From: an uncultured Gammaproteobacteria bacterium
Lineage (GTDB): Bacteria > Pseudomonadota > Gammaproteobacteria > Eutrophobiales > Eutrophobiaceae
Assembly: GCA_943788005.1 (NCBI GenBank)
Contig: CALSOP010000001.1
Coordinates: 435,001 to 499,000, forward strand
Direction of reading: 5' to 3'
DNA: 64,000 nucleotides
Below the pieces are notes generated by a model, which was not told where the DNA came from, searched no databases, and saw nothing but the letters and a program-made list of their open reading frames with translations. This document shows positions 9,302 through 21,678 of this stretch, one piece after another. Position numbers and translations under genes: made by a program. Every line of letters begins with the position of its first letter. The stretch's first letter is position 1.

Positions 9302-9363
9302 TACCAAGCAACTCCTTAAATTATATTTCTGTGATAATTATGGCCGTGTAGAATAACGATATT

Positions 9364-10147
9364 ATGACCAATAGCAATAATCAAAAACCTGTTGTTTTGG
9401 TAATCGCAGGACATGACCCGAGTGGCGGGGGCCGGAATACAAGCAGATATTGAGAGCATTTCAAGTGCTGGATGTCATGCCACAACTGTAATCACATCCC
9501 TAACAACTCAAAATACAAACAAGGTTGTTGATATCCTGCCACAGGATCCAGAGCCGTTCAGAAATCAGATCAGACTGATATTAGAAGATATGGATATTGT
9601 TGCCTGTAAGATTGGCATGATTGGAAATATCAATCTATTGGAAGTTATCGTAAACGAACTGGCTGAAATAAACTTCCCGATTGTACTCGACCCGGTGATT
9701 AGTGCTACAACTGGAATGAAATTTACAGATGATGACATTTGTAAAAAACTACTCACCTCATTATTGCCATTATCAACACTAATTACACCTAATAGCAGCG
9801 AAGCGAAAATACTTGCGAAAAAAGATGACTTATCTGCTGCTGCTAATATATTGATGGGCTATGGTGCTGAGTCTGTTTTGATAACAGACACTCATGATGA
9901 TTCGAATGAAGTCATAAACTCCTTGTATACAAAACAAGATTCTTCAATTGAATATCATTGGGAAAGATTACCGGATACATTTCATGGATCAGGCTGCACC
10001 TTATCTTCCAGGATTGCAGCACTCTTAGCACTAGGCAATGATCTGAAAAAATCCGTAGAAAAAGCTCAGGAATACACATGGCTATCACTTAAACATGGGA
10101 TGAAGCTTGGCCGCGGGCAGGCTCAACCTAATCGTTTCTATGAATAA
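9364..10147 (+). pseudogene. thiD: hydroxymethylpyrimidine (phosphate) kinase ThiD, one frameshift
   Basis: Thiamine pathway kinase for HMP and HMP-P. Translation from the ATG at 9364 gives VVLVIAGHDPSGGG and then leaves frame. The rest (GAGIQADIESISSAGCHATT onward, including the FHGSGCTLSS motif near the end) is intact in the next frame. The break is at a run of five Gs near 9427; four would restore GHDPSGGAGIQAD. It is therefore one inserted base in a homopolymer, either a sequencing error or a real mutation. thiE follows directly. Confidence 0.9.
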
Positions 10148-10796
10148 TCAAAACGCCGGATCATTCCTTATGAATATGCCCGAAACATCTGGCGTCTATG
10201 CCATCACAGACTGTGAAAATATTACGGCTGATGAAGTATTAAGTAAAACCGAAAGTATTCTTAGTGTTGGAGTAGCACTTTTTCAGTACCGCAATAAGAC
10301 TAAAGATCAACGAAAAAAACGAGCACTTGCGATAGCGTTACAGTCTCTCTGTAAACAATACAAAACGCCATTTATTGTTAATGACGATCTAACCCTCACA
10401 AAAGAAATAGCCGCCGATGGTATACATCTGGGTAAACATGACGCAGACATTGATGCCGCACGACGGGTTCTTGGGGATAAGATTATTGGCATTTCATGTT
10501 ATAACGACTTTAATCGCGCTGTAATTGCAGAACAATCTGGTGCTAACTACATTGCTTTTGGATCTTTTTTTCCATCGGCCACCAAGCCTGATGCTGCCAA
10601 GGCAAATATCGAACTAATTATTAAAGCAAAAGAAAAATTTAACATTCCTGTGGTTGCTATAGGCGGCATAACACCGGAAAATGGAAAACCATTAATTAAT
10701 GCAAAGGTTGATTTTTTAGCAGTCATTAGCGGGATTTATTCTACAGATAATGTTGTCACTTCAACATTGGCTTATAACAATTTATTTATGACATAG
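10140..10796 (+). CDS. thiE: thiamine-phosphate synthase
   Basis: Joins HMP-PP and HET-P to make thiamine phosphate. The TIM-barrel motifs are present: GVYAITD near the start, [45 protein letters not shown] and VVAIGGI. The start is uncertain: ATGs at 10140 (overlapping the thiD stop), 10170 and 10176 are in frame. The core begins just after the last, and a TTG-initiated extension further upstream is unlikely. It lies between thiD and hemL, probably co-transcribed. Confidence 0.93.
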   Translation: MNNQNAGSFLMNMPETSGVYAITDCENITADEVLSKTESILSVGVALFQYRNKTKDQRKKRALAIALQSLCKQYKTPFIVNDDLTLTKEIAADGIHLGKHDADIDAARRVLGDKIIGISCYNDFNRAVIAEQSGANYIAFGSFFPSATKPDAAKANIELIIKAKEKFNIPVVAIGGITPENGKPLINAKVDFLAVISGIYSTDNVVTSTLAYNNLFMT

Positions 10797-10825
10797 CACA
10801 AAGATTATGGCGAACGAATTATTCA

Positions 10826-12085
10826 ATGCAGCAAAAAAAACATATCCCAGGCGGCGTAAATTCTCCTGTGCGCGCCTTTAAATCAGTATCAGGCACGCCG
10901 ATTTTTATTGATCATGCTACTGGTCCGTATATCTACGACAGCGATAATAAACGATATATCGATTACGTCGGCTCATGGGGACCAATGATATTAGGTCATG
11001 CCAATCCTGATGTTATCCAAGCAGTGCAAAACGCTGCAACAAAAGGCCTTAGTTTCGGTGCGCCGACAGAAATTGAAACTCGTATGGCCGATAAAGTATG
11101 TGCATTAATTCCTTCAATCGAAAAAGTGCGTATGGTTAGTTCAGGCACGGAAGCTGCGATGAGCGCGATTAGACTCGCACGCGGTTTTACCGGTAGAGAT
11201 AAAATCGTTAAGTTTGAAGGCTGTTATCATGGACATGCCGACTCGTTATTAGTTAAAGCCGGCTCTGGGGCCTTAACGCTTGGAGTGCCTACGTCTCCTG
11301 GTGTACCAGCCGATCTGGCTCAGCATACGATCACGCTATCTTTCAATGATGCGGAACAGGTAAAAGCTGTTTTTACAGATATTGGCGATCAAATTGCCGC
11401 CATTATTGTTGAGCCCGTAGCGGGCAACATGAACTGCATCCCTGGTTCAGCTGACTTTCTTAATACTTTGCGTCATGTGTGCACTAAGCATCAATCCGTT
11501 TTAATCTTTGATGAAGTAATGACGGGTTTTCGTGTTGCACTAGGCGGCGCACAATCAATCTACAACATCACTCCTGACTTAACGGTGCTTGGGAAAGTTA
11601 TTGGTGGCGGTATGCCAGTTGGTGCCTTTGGCGGCAAAAAAGAAATAATGGATCACATTGCCCCAGATGGCCCGGTTTACCAGGCTGGGACATTATCTGG
11701 TAATCCAATCGCAATGGCTGCCGGTTTAACCACGCTTGACATTATTTCTGATGGATCATTCTTTGAAATCTTAACGACAAAGACAGAAAGGCTTTTAAAT
11801 GGCTTAAAAGAACAAGCCAATGCTAATAATGTTTCGTTAAGCACAAACCACGTCGGCGGTATGTTTGGCTTATTTTTTACGGAAGAAGATTCGATCACTT
11901 CTTTTGAACAAGTTATGAATTGCAATACTGAACAGTTTAATCAATTCTTTCACGGAATGCTTAAAGCAGGCGTTTACCTCGCTCCATCTTCTTTTGAAGC
12001 GGGATTTATCTCAATTACGCATACAAATGATGATATAGATGAAACTATCGAAGCTGCAAATACAGTATTTTCCACGTTAAGTTAA
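10826..12085 (+). CDS. hemL: glutamate-1-semialdehyde 2,1-aminomutase
   Basis: PLP enzyme that makes 5-aminolevulinate in the C5 haem pathway. The 419-residue frame starts [18 protein letters not shown] and has the PLP-lysine motif [13 protein letters not shown] and [13 protein letters not shown]. An ATG at 10807 would encode [11 protein letters not shown], which looks like the true family N-terminus, but a run of eight As (about 10833-10840) throws it out of frame; seven As would join it to the main frame. So the annotated start may be a by-product of one inserted A. Function is not in doubt. Confidence 0.95.
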   Translation: MQQKKHIPGGVNSPVRAFKSVSGTPIFIDHATGPYIYDSDNKRYIDYVGSWGPMILGHANPDVIQAVQNAATKGLSFGAPTEIETRMADKVCALIPSIEKVRMVSSGTEAAMSAIRLARGFTGRDKIVKFEGCYHGHADSLLVKAGSGALTLGVPTSPGVPADLAQHTITLSFNDAEQVKAVFTDIGDQIAAIIVEPVAGNMNCIPGSADFLNTLRHVCTKHQSVLIFDEVMTGFRVALGGAQSIYNITPDLTVLGKVIGGGMPVGAFGGKKEIMDHIAPDGPVYQAGTLSGNPIAMAAGLTTLDIISDGSFFEILTTKTERLLNGLKEQANANNVSLSTNHVGGMFGLFFTEEDSITSFEQVMNCNTEQFNQFFHGMLKAGVYLAPSSFEAGFISITHTNDDIDETIEAANTVFSTLS

Positions 12086-12097
12086 TGGAGCAATATC

Positions 12098-12265
12098 ATG
12101 AATAAAATTTTAATCATCATGTCATTCACCTTCTCATTATTTTTTCTGAGTGGTTGTGCACCAGAAGTTGGCAGTAAAGAATGGTGTGTGCAGATGAAAG
12201 AAAAGCCAAAAGGTGATTGGACAGTTAATGAAGCAGCTGACTTTACGAAAAACTGTCTCTTTTAA
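12098..12265 (+). CDS. DUF3012 small lipoprotein
   Basis: A 55-residue protein with a lipoprotein signal (hydrophobic stretch ending LSGCAPE) and a short conserved body, EVGSKEWCVQMKEKPKGDW then TVNEAADFTKNCLF. This matches the DUF3012 family of tiny gammaproteobacterial lipoproteins of unknown function. TGGAG at 12086-12090 is a good ribosome site for the ATG at 12098. The two cysteines after the lipid-attached one may form a disulfide (inference). It follows hemL by 12 bases. Confidence 0.8.
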   Translation: MNKILIIMSFTFSLFFLSGCAPEVGSKEWCVQMKEKPKGDWTVNEAADFTKNCLF

Positions 12266-12283
12266 GATTTTGTACTGTCCAAG

Positions 12284-13015
12284 ATGAAGATTACTTTCCA
12301 CAAAAAAATAGCGGCCTATTTTGGATATGAATTTACTCGCATTAGTAATAGCGCCTATCAAAATCAAAACCTTCATACATTAGAACTACTCAATAGGCAT
12401 GATATTGACTTAGTAATTGATGTTGGCGCTAATATGGGTCAGTTCGCTATTGAATTAAGAAATTTGGGTTATAACAAGAAGATAATTTCCTTCGAACCAT
12501 TAATTGAATGTTATAAATATCTAAAAACAATAGCAGATGATAAATGGCATATAGAGAATTATGCCCTTGGAGACTCAAATTCAACAGAAGTCATCAATGT
12601 CTCGAGTAAAACCGTTTTTTCATCTATTCTTAAAACAAATGAGTTTGGAAAATCAAACTTTTCTGACTCAATCAAGGTTATTGATACACAAACTATAACA
12701 ATAAAGAGACTAGATGATGTGATCCGTGAACTAGTTGATGATCTTGCTGATAAAAAAATATTTTTAAAACTTGATACACAGGGTTATGACAGCCATGTCA
12801 TCCTTGGTGCCAAGAACACTTTAACCCATACTCATTTATTGCAAACAGAATTATCGTGTAAATCTATCTATGAAAATACGCCACCGTTTTATGAAGTATT
12901 AAAACAATTATCTACTTCTGGATTTAATATAACTGGCATTTTTCCGTTATCACGAGATAAAAAAAGCATGGAACTTCTTGAGTTTGATTGCCTCTTGGTG
13001 AGAGCTGCGAATTGA
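12284..13015 (+). CDS. FkbM family methyltransferase
   Basis: A 243-residue SAM-dependent methyltransferase. Motif I is DVGANMGQFAIELR (about residues 46-59), followed by ISFEPL, and the FkbM C-terminal signature KLDTQGYDSHVILGA is present. Family members O-methylate sugars and other small molecules, often in surface polysaccharide loci, but no such locus is adjacent, so the substrate is unknown. Base composition looks more AT-rich than hemL, which may indicate acquisition. Confidence 0.88.
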   Translation: MKITFHKKIAAYFGYEFTRISNSAYQNQNLHTLELLNRHDIDLVIDVGANMGQFAIELRNLGYNKKIISFEPLIECYKYLKTIADDKWHIENYALGDSNSTEVINVSSKTVFSSILKTNEFGKSNFSDSIKVIDTQTITIKRLDDVIRELVDDLADKKIFLKLDTQGYDSHVILGAKNTLTHTHLLQTELSCKSIYENTPPFYEVLKQLSTSGFNITGIFPLSRDKKSMELLEFDCLLVRAAN

Positions 13016-13092
13016 AAAACTTGTTTATTAAAACCATTCTGATAATTTTTTCGTAATTTATATAACTATACAAGTAAGGCTGTAACCAGTAC

Positions 13093-13756
13093 TTAATACC
13101 CAATAGGGAAGCTGAAAGTATTGGTTAAATTCAGTTCTAATAACTGTCTATTATTTGCAGTGATGCAGTATCTTGCACAAATGAATTTGATATGAGATCC
13201 CACAATACGCTTATATAGTTCATACAATATGAAATAATATTCCACGGTGAAATATTGGCAACATCGATAGCGATGCCAGCGTAATAACAGGCCTGTGCTT
13301 AACATGGAACCGCTTGAGTCTATAATCGCAACCGCAACACCACTGCCTACAAGCAATGGTAAATACACAGCGCTTAATAACCAGCCTAATAAATCACCGA
13401 GCGGCACCCAACCAGCAGGAGAAACAATATCCGTCGTCCAGTCAAGAAACCGGTGCATGGCGACAATGCCATTATTAAATAACCACATGGCTGGGTATAA
13501 ACCAGAGCACAAAGTATTTAAGCACGCTATAACGTAGCAACATAAAAAAGAAGTATTGCAATACAAGCGCTATGCACCATAGACATAGCGCTAATCGAAA
13601 CCCAACTAATGACCGATACAGTCAGACCACCGAGCTGAAGTAGAACCAGACAAGACCTTCGCGATAAATAAGCAACAACCCAATAACAAGCAAGCAACCA
13701 GTAATCATGAAGACCATAATTTGACTCGCTGCTCGCGTTGTTCCTGATTTATCCAT
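13093..13756 (-). pseudogene. unidentified membrane protein gene, frameshifted
   Basis: An ATG at 13756 opens a hydrophobic product (MDKSGTTRAASQIMVFMITG) that soon breaks. Hydrophobic segments continue in other frames, then a 157-residue frame ending at 13093 holds GWVPLGDLLGWLLSAVYLPL. I read this as one integral membrane protein gene disrupted by several indels, like its neighbours. I do not recognise the family. Upstream on the same strand is the SIMPL-domain gene. The plus-strand frame at 13295-13537 is a shadow. Confidence 0.45.
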
Positions 13757-13772
13757 TTAAATATTGACCAAA

Positions 13773-14479
13773 TCATGAAAAGACTTGAACCGAACCTGAC
13801 ACCGTCACGGTTATCTTGCTCGTACCAGCTTCAACTGCCGGTGCGCTCTTGCTATCCATGGCCATCATCCTGACTTTCGGCATAGACCGGTCGGATGAGT
13901 GCCCCCCTCCGCTATTGATATGCATATTAACAATACGCACATTTTTTTCCTCCATGTGTTTTTTTACTAATCTCCACACGTTGCTTAAATGACGACCATG
14001 GCCTCTTCAATCAATTCATTTTCATACTGTACTCGTGTCTCTCTGAGTCGGACTGAATCGCATATTTTTGACCTGTAATCGGCTTCCTGTAATTTTCCAA
14101 CCAGACTCTGACAATTCAGTGACATTGATACTCTTTAGTTCCAATTGTTGAATTGCGCGCCATCCAATTACTGTGCGCTTATCATAGATACCGGATATGT
14201 ATTATAGGACTGCGTACGTCGTATTAACTATCACTTTTATTGAGCTGCTACTTTCAATGCCCAGTCCATATCCTGATTTACTTTATTGGCAATCTTTGCT
14301 GCGTCCTTACCTTCTTCTTCTACGGCAAGCACTACTGTCAATTGGTTATTAGGAATTTCACGCTCTGCTTGTGCTTGCAGATTCACCTGATTGAATAATG
14401 GTTCATTATCATGCGCATGAACGGAAATAGGGGAAAAAACAAATAACAGAACGATAGCAAGAAATCTATAAACTCTCAT
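13773..14479 (-). pseudogene. SIMPL domain (DUF541) periplasmic protein, frameshifted
   Basis: The N-terminal part (14479-14237) has a signal peptide and the family start NQVNLQAQAEREIPNNQLTV. The C-terminal part (13979-13773) ends VEAGTSKITVTVSGSVQVF, the typical DUF541 finish. Between them recognisable pieces (WRAIQQLELKS, RVQYENELIEEAM) lie in different frames, showing at least three indels. SIMPL proteins are periplasmic or membrane proteins linked to oxidative-stress defence. Gene order with rraA and glmU and the style of damage suggest sequence error rather than decay. Confidence 0.75.
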
Positions 14480-14554
14480 TTAGCGATCCTCCTTAAAAAA
14501 TCTAAACCTCAATATCTTTAATCTAGAAATAATTAAGCAATAACCTATAATTAT

Positions 14555-15038
14555 TTACACAAGTTTATTAGTTGCGACCACAACCCCATCTTCGTCAGCA
14601 TAAATATAATCACCGGGTTTAATTGTCACGTCAGCAAAAGTCACTGTTACATCACGTTCGCCAGCTCCTTTCTTAACACTTTTACGCGGATTTGTATTTA
14701 ATGCCTTAACACCAATATTCATATTGCTCATTACGGCTGAATCACGAATACAACCATAAACAATAACACCTGCCCATTTATTAGCTGACGCCTAATTCTG
14801 CCAACATATCGCCCAGCAATGCACAACGCAAAGAACCTCCACCCTCAACAACAAGCACCTTATTCATCACCGGCCTCTTCTAATGCGGCTCTGACTAACG
14901 AGTTATCTTCAAAGACTTTTACTGTCGATGCTGGCCCTGAAGAATTGCTTTTTACCGCCATAATCATTAAACATTGGCGTCGCAATTTGTAAGTTTCTCT
15001 TCATATTCATCATAAAGATCAGCTGTAGCAAAACTCAT
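14555..15038 (-). pseudogene. rraA: RraA, regulator of RNase E activity, frameshifted
   Basis: RraA binds RNase E and inhibits mRNA decay. Pieces of a complete gene are readable from the ATG at 15038 (MSFATADLYDEYEEKL), through [49 protein letters not shown] and [18 protein letters not shown], to [14 protein letters not shown] at the stop (14555). Several one-base indels separate them, so no long frame survives. The remaining sequence is highly conserved, which argues for sequencing error. Confidence 0.85.
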
Positions 15039-15050
15039 AATTGTTTCCTG

Positions 15051-15856
15051 TTATTTATTGTTAAGTAATTGTATAGAATTCCGGGCGGTCGATCCGACAA
15101 CATCATTATGCTGCGTTATCATTTTATTATTTGCTTCGTCAGGATCTATCTCGGTGATGAATAATGCATCGCGTTGTGATGCTGCACGGTGTAATAACTT
15201 ACCACCCGGCGCAACAACTTGACTCTTACCGGTAAATTTCAAGCTTCCTTGAGGCCTCTTATCGACACCATAGCGATTGGCTGTAATCGCAAACACCTTG
15301 TTTTCAATGCATCGTGCAAGCATTGTTTGCTGACAATAAGTTAATACAAGATTTGAAGGCTGACAAATTATCTGTGCACCCTGCATGAGCTAAAATACGC
15401 GTTCACTTCAGGAAAGACCCAGTCAAAACAAATCATTATCCCAATCTTCACACCATTAATATCATTAGACAATAAACGGCGTATCGCCTTGGATCAAAAC
15501 AGAATTTTTCTTCATTAAATAGATGTATTTTCCTGTAGATATGCTCAATCCCATCTGGACCAATTAGAGCTGCACTGTTATAACATTGTCTTCCTTGTTT
15601 CTCCGCAAACCCAGCACCAGATGCATATTCTTTTTCCTTGCTAGATTAAGCATTCATCAATACTTTACTATTATCAGGATCTTCAGCATATTTTAATGAC
15701 TCATCTTTATCCTTGAAGTAATAACCTGTTAATGCTAAGTTCCGGCAGATACAATTAAGATCTGCCTCTGCGTTTTCCAAGGCATGATAGAATCTTCTGG
15801 CAATTCTGTTCCGGCTTGCCAAACAGGGGACGGAATTGATAATAGCCTACTTTCAT
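15051..15856 (-). pseudogene. carbon-nitrogen hydrolase (nitrilase family), frameshifted
   Basis: From an ATG at 15856 the frame begins MKVGYYQFRPLFGKPEQNC, breaks, and resumes in pieces such as IGPDGIEHIYRKIHLF (with the catalytic-lysine type RKIHLF) and KIGIMICFDWVFPE (nucleophile Cys in CFDW). The last 111 residues are intact (MQGAQIICQPSNLVL to LLNNK, stop at 15051). Nitrilase-superfamily amidases hydrolyse C-N bonds; the substrate cannot be told. It lies 17 bases below glmU and shares the same indel pattern. Confidence 0.78.
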
Positions 15857-15873
15857 AGTGTATATATTACTTT

Positions 15874-17233
15874 TTAACGGGTCTCTTCCATCCTGGAAGA
15901 GCTTTTTGAGTCAGTACGACTAATTGCCAGCTCATTTTCTGCCACATCTTTGGTCACTGTTGTACCAGCCGCAATCGTTGCACCATCATGAACTTTAACT
16001 GGTGCAATCAACTGGACATCTGATCCCACAAAGACATTATCACCTATGATTGTTTGATGTTTATATGCACCATCGTAATTACAGGTAATCGTACCAGCAC
16101 CAATATTTGTATCTGTTCCAATATGGCTATCACCCAAATAGGTCAGATGATTAACTTTACTACCTTTACCAATATCTGTTTTTTTGAGTTCAACAAAATT
16201 ACCAATATGTACATCTTCATCCAATGTTGTATCAGGACGAATTCGTGCAAATGGCCCTATGATTGCAACCATTACCAATGACGGCATTATCGATCATCGT
16301 ATTAGGAAGAATGTTACGTTGTCTGCAATTATCGTATCTTTTATATAACAATTTGCACCAATAGTGACGTTGTTGCCAAGCTTCACCCTGCCTTCTATAA
16401 CAACATTAATATCAATTTCATTATCACGTCCAATTTCAAGCTCTCCACGCAAGTCAAATCGCGCAGGATCACACAAGCCTACTCCTCTATGCATAAGGTG
16501 GTGTGCCTGAACGAGTTGAAAATACCGCTCTGCTTCTGCAAGCTGAGATCGGTTATTGATACCTTTAACTTCTATATTCGACTCTGCTAAGACAGGTGCA
16601 ATATTGATTTCATCTGCTACTGCTTTTGCAACAATATCTGTTAAATAGTATTCATTTTGTTTATTGTCATTACCAAGCGAGTTTACCCAACGCTTTAATA
16701 AATCGGCTTTAACCACCATAAAACCAGTATTAATTTCAAAATACGTTTTTTGCGTCTTCTGTCGCATCTTTTTCTTCAACAATAGCAATGATATTGCTAT
16801 CTTCATCACGAATGATACGCCCATAACCATGGGGGTCTTCAAGATGTAGTAGTGAGTAGAGAAAAACCGGTTCGTAGATGCAGCATCAACTCAGTGTACT
16901 AAGACTTTCCTCTGTAATCAAAGGTACATCACCGTAGAGGATCAATACATTATCTACATCTGGGATATCTGGTAAGGCCTGTTGGACGGCATGTCCTGTA
17001 CCAAGTTGTTGTTCCTGCTTAACCCAAGACACCTGAAAATCCTGCAATGAATCAGGAACATCTTCGCCACCATGACCATAAACGATATAAATATCACGGT
17101 GAACCAGAGCCATTGCTGTGTCATACACATGTTTAAGTAAAGGTTTCCCTGCCAGTGTATGGAGCACCTTGGGCTTGTCTGAGTACATTCTCGTGCCCTG
17201 CCCCGCAGCCAATATGACGATACAAAGACCCAT
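15874..17233 (-). pseudogene. glmU: bifunctional GlmU (UDP-GlcNAc pyrophosphorylase/GlcN-1-P acetyltransferase), frameshifted
   Basis: Makes UDP-GlcNAc for peptidoglycan and LPS. The uridyltransferase N-terminus is intact (VILAAGQGTRMYSDKPKVLH; QQLGTGHAVQQAL; LYGDVPLI). The middle (16294-16842) and the left-handed beta-helix C-terminus (15874-16287, with [12 protein letters not shown]) lie in other frames. The total span of 1360 bases fits a whole gene of about 455 codons with a few indels. Because glmU is essential in most bacteria, these breaks are most likely errors in the sequence. Confidence 0.88.
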
Positions 17234-17281
17234 TTATAAATTCCTCATATATAGAGTATAAATAATTTATCTAGAAATGAT

Positions 17282-17342
17282 TATATCCGTGCTGTCGATT
17301 CGGATATAGGTTTGATTTAACGTGGTGAAGAATCACCACGTT
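17282..17342. other. two inverted repeats in the atpC-glmU gap
   Basis: TATATCCG (17282-17289) pairs with CGGATATA (17301-17308). AACGTGGTGA (17319-17328) pairs with TCACCACGTT (17333-17342) around an AGAA loop, a ten-pair stem. No T-run follows on either strand, so these look like RNA processing or attenuation hairpins at the end of the atp message rather than classic terminators. Confidence 0.5.
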
Positions 17343-17356
17343 AATATGTGACTGGG

Positions 17357-17785
17357 TTATCGGCCGGAACGTTTACGTAATCTTTGTATCGTTTGTAACT
17401 GTGCGGCGGTTTCAGCCAATTGAGCTCGAGCCTTGGCATAATCAATTGCTTCGCCTTTTATCATGGAATGCGTTTTCAGCTTCTTCTTTCGCCTTCATGA
17501 ATCGCGGCTTCATCCAGATCTTCTGCGCGTTGCGCTGTATCTGATAGTACAGTAACAACCTTAGGCTTGAACTTCCAACATACCACCTGAAACATAAAAT
17601 GCAGATTCATTTCCTTCAGTATCTTTAACACGTACTTCACCTGGTCCCATCTTGGTCACTAATGGTGTATGTCCCGGTGCGATACCGACTTCACCTAATT
17701 CAGCTGGCGCAAATACCATTTCTGCCTCACCAGAGAAAATCTCGTGTTCAGCGCTAACGATATCGACTTGAATTGTATCTGTCAT
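17357..17785 (-). pseudogene. atpC: F-type ATP synthase epsilon subunit, frameshifted
   Basis: The central-stalk subunit that couples and regulates F1. The N-terminal beta domain is intact for 74 residues ([37 protein letters not shown]). The C-terminal helices are readable only by changing frame (KVVTVLSDTAQRAEDLDEAA; then AKARAQLAETAAQL ending RKRSGR, stop at 17357). I count at least three single-base insertions. It lies 14 bases after atpD. Confidence 0.9.
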
Positions 17786-17799
17786 GTATTCTCAATACC

Positions 17800-19194
<1,395 letters not shown>

Positions 19195-19250
19195 CGTTTT
19201 CGTTCCTCGTGTATTTTTTCTAAATATCTTAATTAAAAATTTTCTTAAAC

Positions 19251-20104
19251 TTATACCGCAGCCGCACCAGCTACAATTTCAGAAAGTCTCCTGAGTAATT
19301 GCCGCTTGTCGTGCTTTGTTATAAATCAATTGCTAATTCATCAATAAATCACCTGCATTATCCGATGCAGCTCTTCATCGCTACCATACGTGCAGACATT
19401 TCACAGGCAATGTTTTCTACACACCCGTGATACACTTGAGATTCAATATAACGTGTCAATAACTGGTCTAACACTTCTTCGCATCAGGCTCATAAATATA
19501 ATCCCAGTGATGCTCTATCTTCATCTTCATTGCTTACCTGGAATCAATTGTTCCAGATGTAGGTTCTTGCACATGAGTTACAAACTTATTTGAAACAAGA
19601 TGTAACTCGATCAATGTGCCTTCTTTAATTGCATCAACATCATCTTTACCGTACCAATCAATTCATCGAGACTGGGTCATCACCATATGCGTACTTGACG
19701 CAACAATTTGGCACCAATAGACCAAAGAAACCAGCTGCTTTACTACCAATAACACATAACTCAACTTCCTTGCCTTTCGCCTTCCCATGCTTGCCATTGC
19801 TTCAATAACATGCGAAACATATTTGCATTCAAACCACCACATAAACCACGATCTGTAGAAACGACAATATAAACCAACACGTTTAACTTCTCACGTGCAA
19901 TCAGATAAGGATGTTGTATTCAGGATTAGCATGCGCCAATGCGAAATAACATTACGAATTTTTTCAGCATAAGGACGGAGCTGCATTCATACGATCTTGC
20001 GCTTTACGCATTTTACTCGCAGCAACCATTTCCATTGCTTTAGTGATCTTCTGAGTGTTCTTTACACTCGCGATCTTGGTTCGTATTTCTTTTCCACCTG
20101 CCAT
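19251..20104 (-). pseudogene. atpG: F-type ATP synthase gamma subunit, frameshifted
   Basis: Rotor shaft of F1. The first 40 or so codons from the ATG at 20104 are clean ([20 protein letters not shown], then [20 protein letters not shown]). After this, fragments of the family are spread over all frames, and the end EIVAGAAAV precedes a TAA at 19251. No frame over 60 codons survives on this strand, so this is the most heavily disrupted gene of the operon. It lies between atpA and atpD as expected. Confidence 0.88.
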
Positions 20105-20124
20105 TTATTAGTCCTAGTTGTTTC

Positions 20125-21656
20125 TTACCAGTACCACTTTCTTTGAATTTGCCAATGGCATCTTTCAAGCCGTTTTCGATTTCATCATTATAATTACCTT
20201 CCGCCAATCTTATCCATTAATGCAGATTGTTCGCTCTTCATGTAATCATGGATGCTTCTTCAAAGCACCGATTTTTTCCAGTTCAACATCGTCCATGAAA
20301 TCATTTTCAACTGCGAAAAGACTGACGCCCATTTCAGCAACATTAAGTGGTGAATATTGTTTCTGTTTCATCAATTCCATTACACGCTGTCCACGCTCTA
20401 ATTGCTTACGTGTCGCTTCATCAAGATCAGAAGCAAACTGTGCGAAATGCTGCTAATTCACGATACTGCGCTAAGTGCCAAACGAATACCACCACCTAAT
20501 TTCTTGATGATTTTAGTTTGAGCGGCACCACCAACACGTGATACTGATAAACCAGCGTTAATAGCTGGACGGAAACCAGAGTTAAATAAATCAGTTTCCA
20601 GAAGATCTGACCATCGTAATCGAGATTACGTTGGTCGGTACGAATGCAGATACGTCACCGCTTGTGTTTCAATAATAGGTAATGCTGTTAATGAACCGGT
20701 TTTACCTTTGACTTCACCGTTAGTGAGTTTCTCTACGTAATCTGCATTAATACGTGAAGCACGTTCTAATAAACGGGAATGAAGATAGAAAACATCACCA
20801 GGATAAGCTTCACGACCTGGCGGACGTTTTAACAACAGATGACATTTGACGATAAGCCCAGGCTTGCTTGGTTAAATCATCATAAATAATCAGTGCATCT
20901 TCACCCTTATCACGGAAATATTCGCCCATCGAACAACCTGAATAAGGTGCAGCGTACTGCATGGCCGCAGATTCAGAAGCGGTAGCAGCAACAATAATCG
21001 TATGTTCCAATGCACCGTGTTCTTCAAGTTTACGATACTACATTAATTGAAGAGCCTTTTGGCCGATAGCAACATAGATACATTTAACACCAGTACCTTT
21101 TTGATTAATGATGGCATCGATAGCAACAGCAGTTTTACCTGTTTGGCGGTCACCAATAATTAATTCACGTTGACCACGCCAACTGGCACCATCGCATCGA
21201 TTGATTTCAAACCTGTTTGAACAGGCTGATCAACTGACTTTCGTGCAATAACACCGGGAGCAATTTCTTCAATTGGAGAGTTTCCGTCGTATTGATTTCG
21301 CCTTTACCATCAATCGGATTACCTAGTGCGTCGACAACACGACCCAATAGGCTTCACCAACAGGAACTTCAAGAATACGTTTGGTACATTTAACAACATC
21401 GCCTTCAGAGATGTTTTCGTAACTACCTAAGAATTACCGCACCGACAGAATCTCTTTCCAGATTAAGTGCCAAGCCATACGTATTACCCGGGAATTCGAT
21501 CATCTCCCCCTGCATTACATCGCTTAAGCCATGAATTCTGGCAACACCATCCGCAAGACTAACTACCGTACCTTCGGTACGTGCTTCGGTATCAAGATCC
21601 ATTGACTGGATTTTCTTTTTAATCAGATCACTAATTTCAGTTGCACTGATAGACAT
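20125..21656 (-). pseudogene. atpA: F-type ATP synthase alpha subunit, frameshifted
   Basis: Non-catalytic nucleotide-binding subunit of F1. Residues 1-78 are intact from the ATG at 21656 ([40 protein letters not shown]). The P-loop GDRQTGKT is legible at about 21131-21154, and [32 protein letters not shown] pieces follow in other frames. The end IENGLKDAIGKFKESGT leads to a probable stop near 20125. The span is close to the usual 513 codons. Confidence 0.92.
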
Positions 21657-21678
21657 AAGTCTTTCCTCTATTTAATAA

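Noticed and set aside
10107-10139. TTG start extending ThiE by 11 residues into thiD
   Set aside because: Overlaps thiD coding by 41 bases, no ribosome site, and the ThiE core begins well downstream.
13295-13537. Plus-strand 80-codon frame in the damaged membrane gene
   Set aside because: Antisense to hydrophobic minus-strand coding pieces; no family match; region rich in indels.
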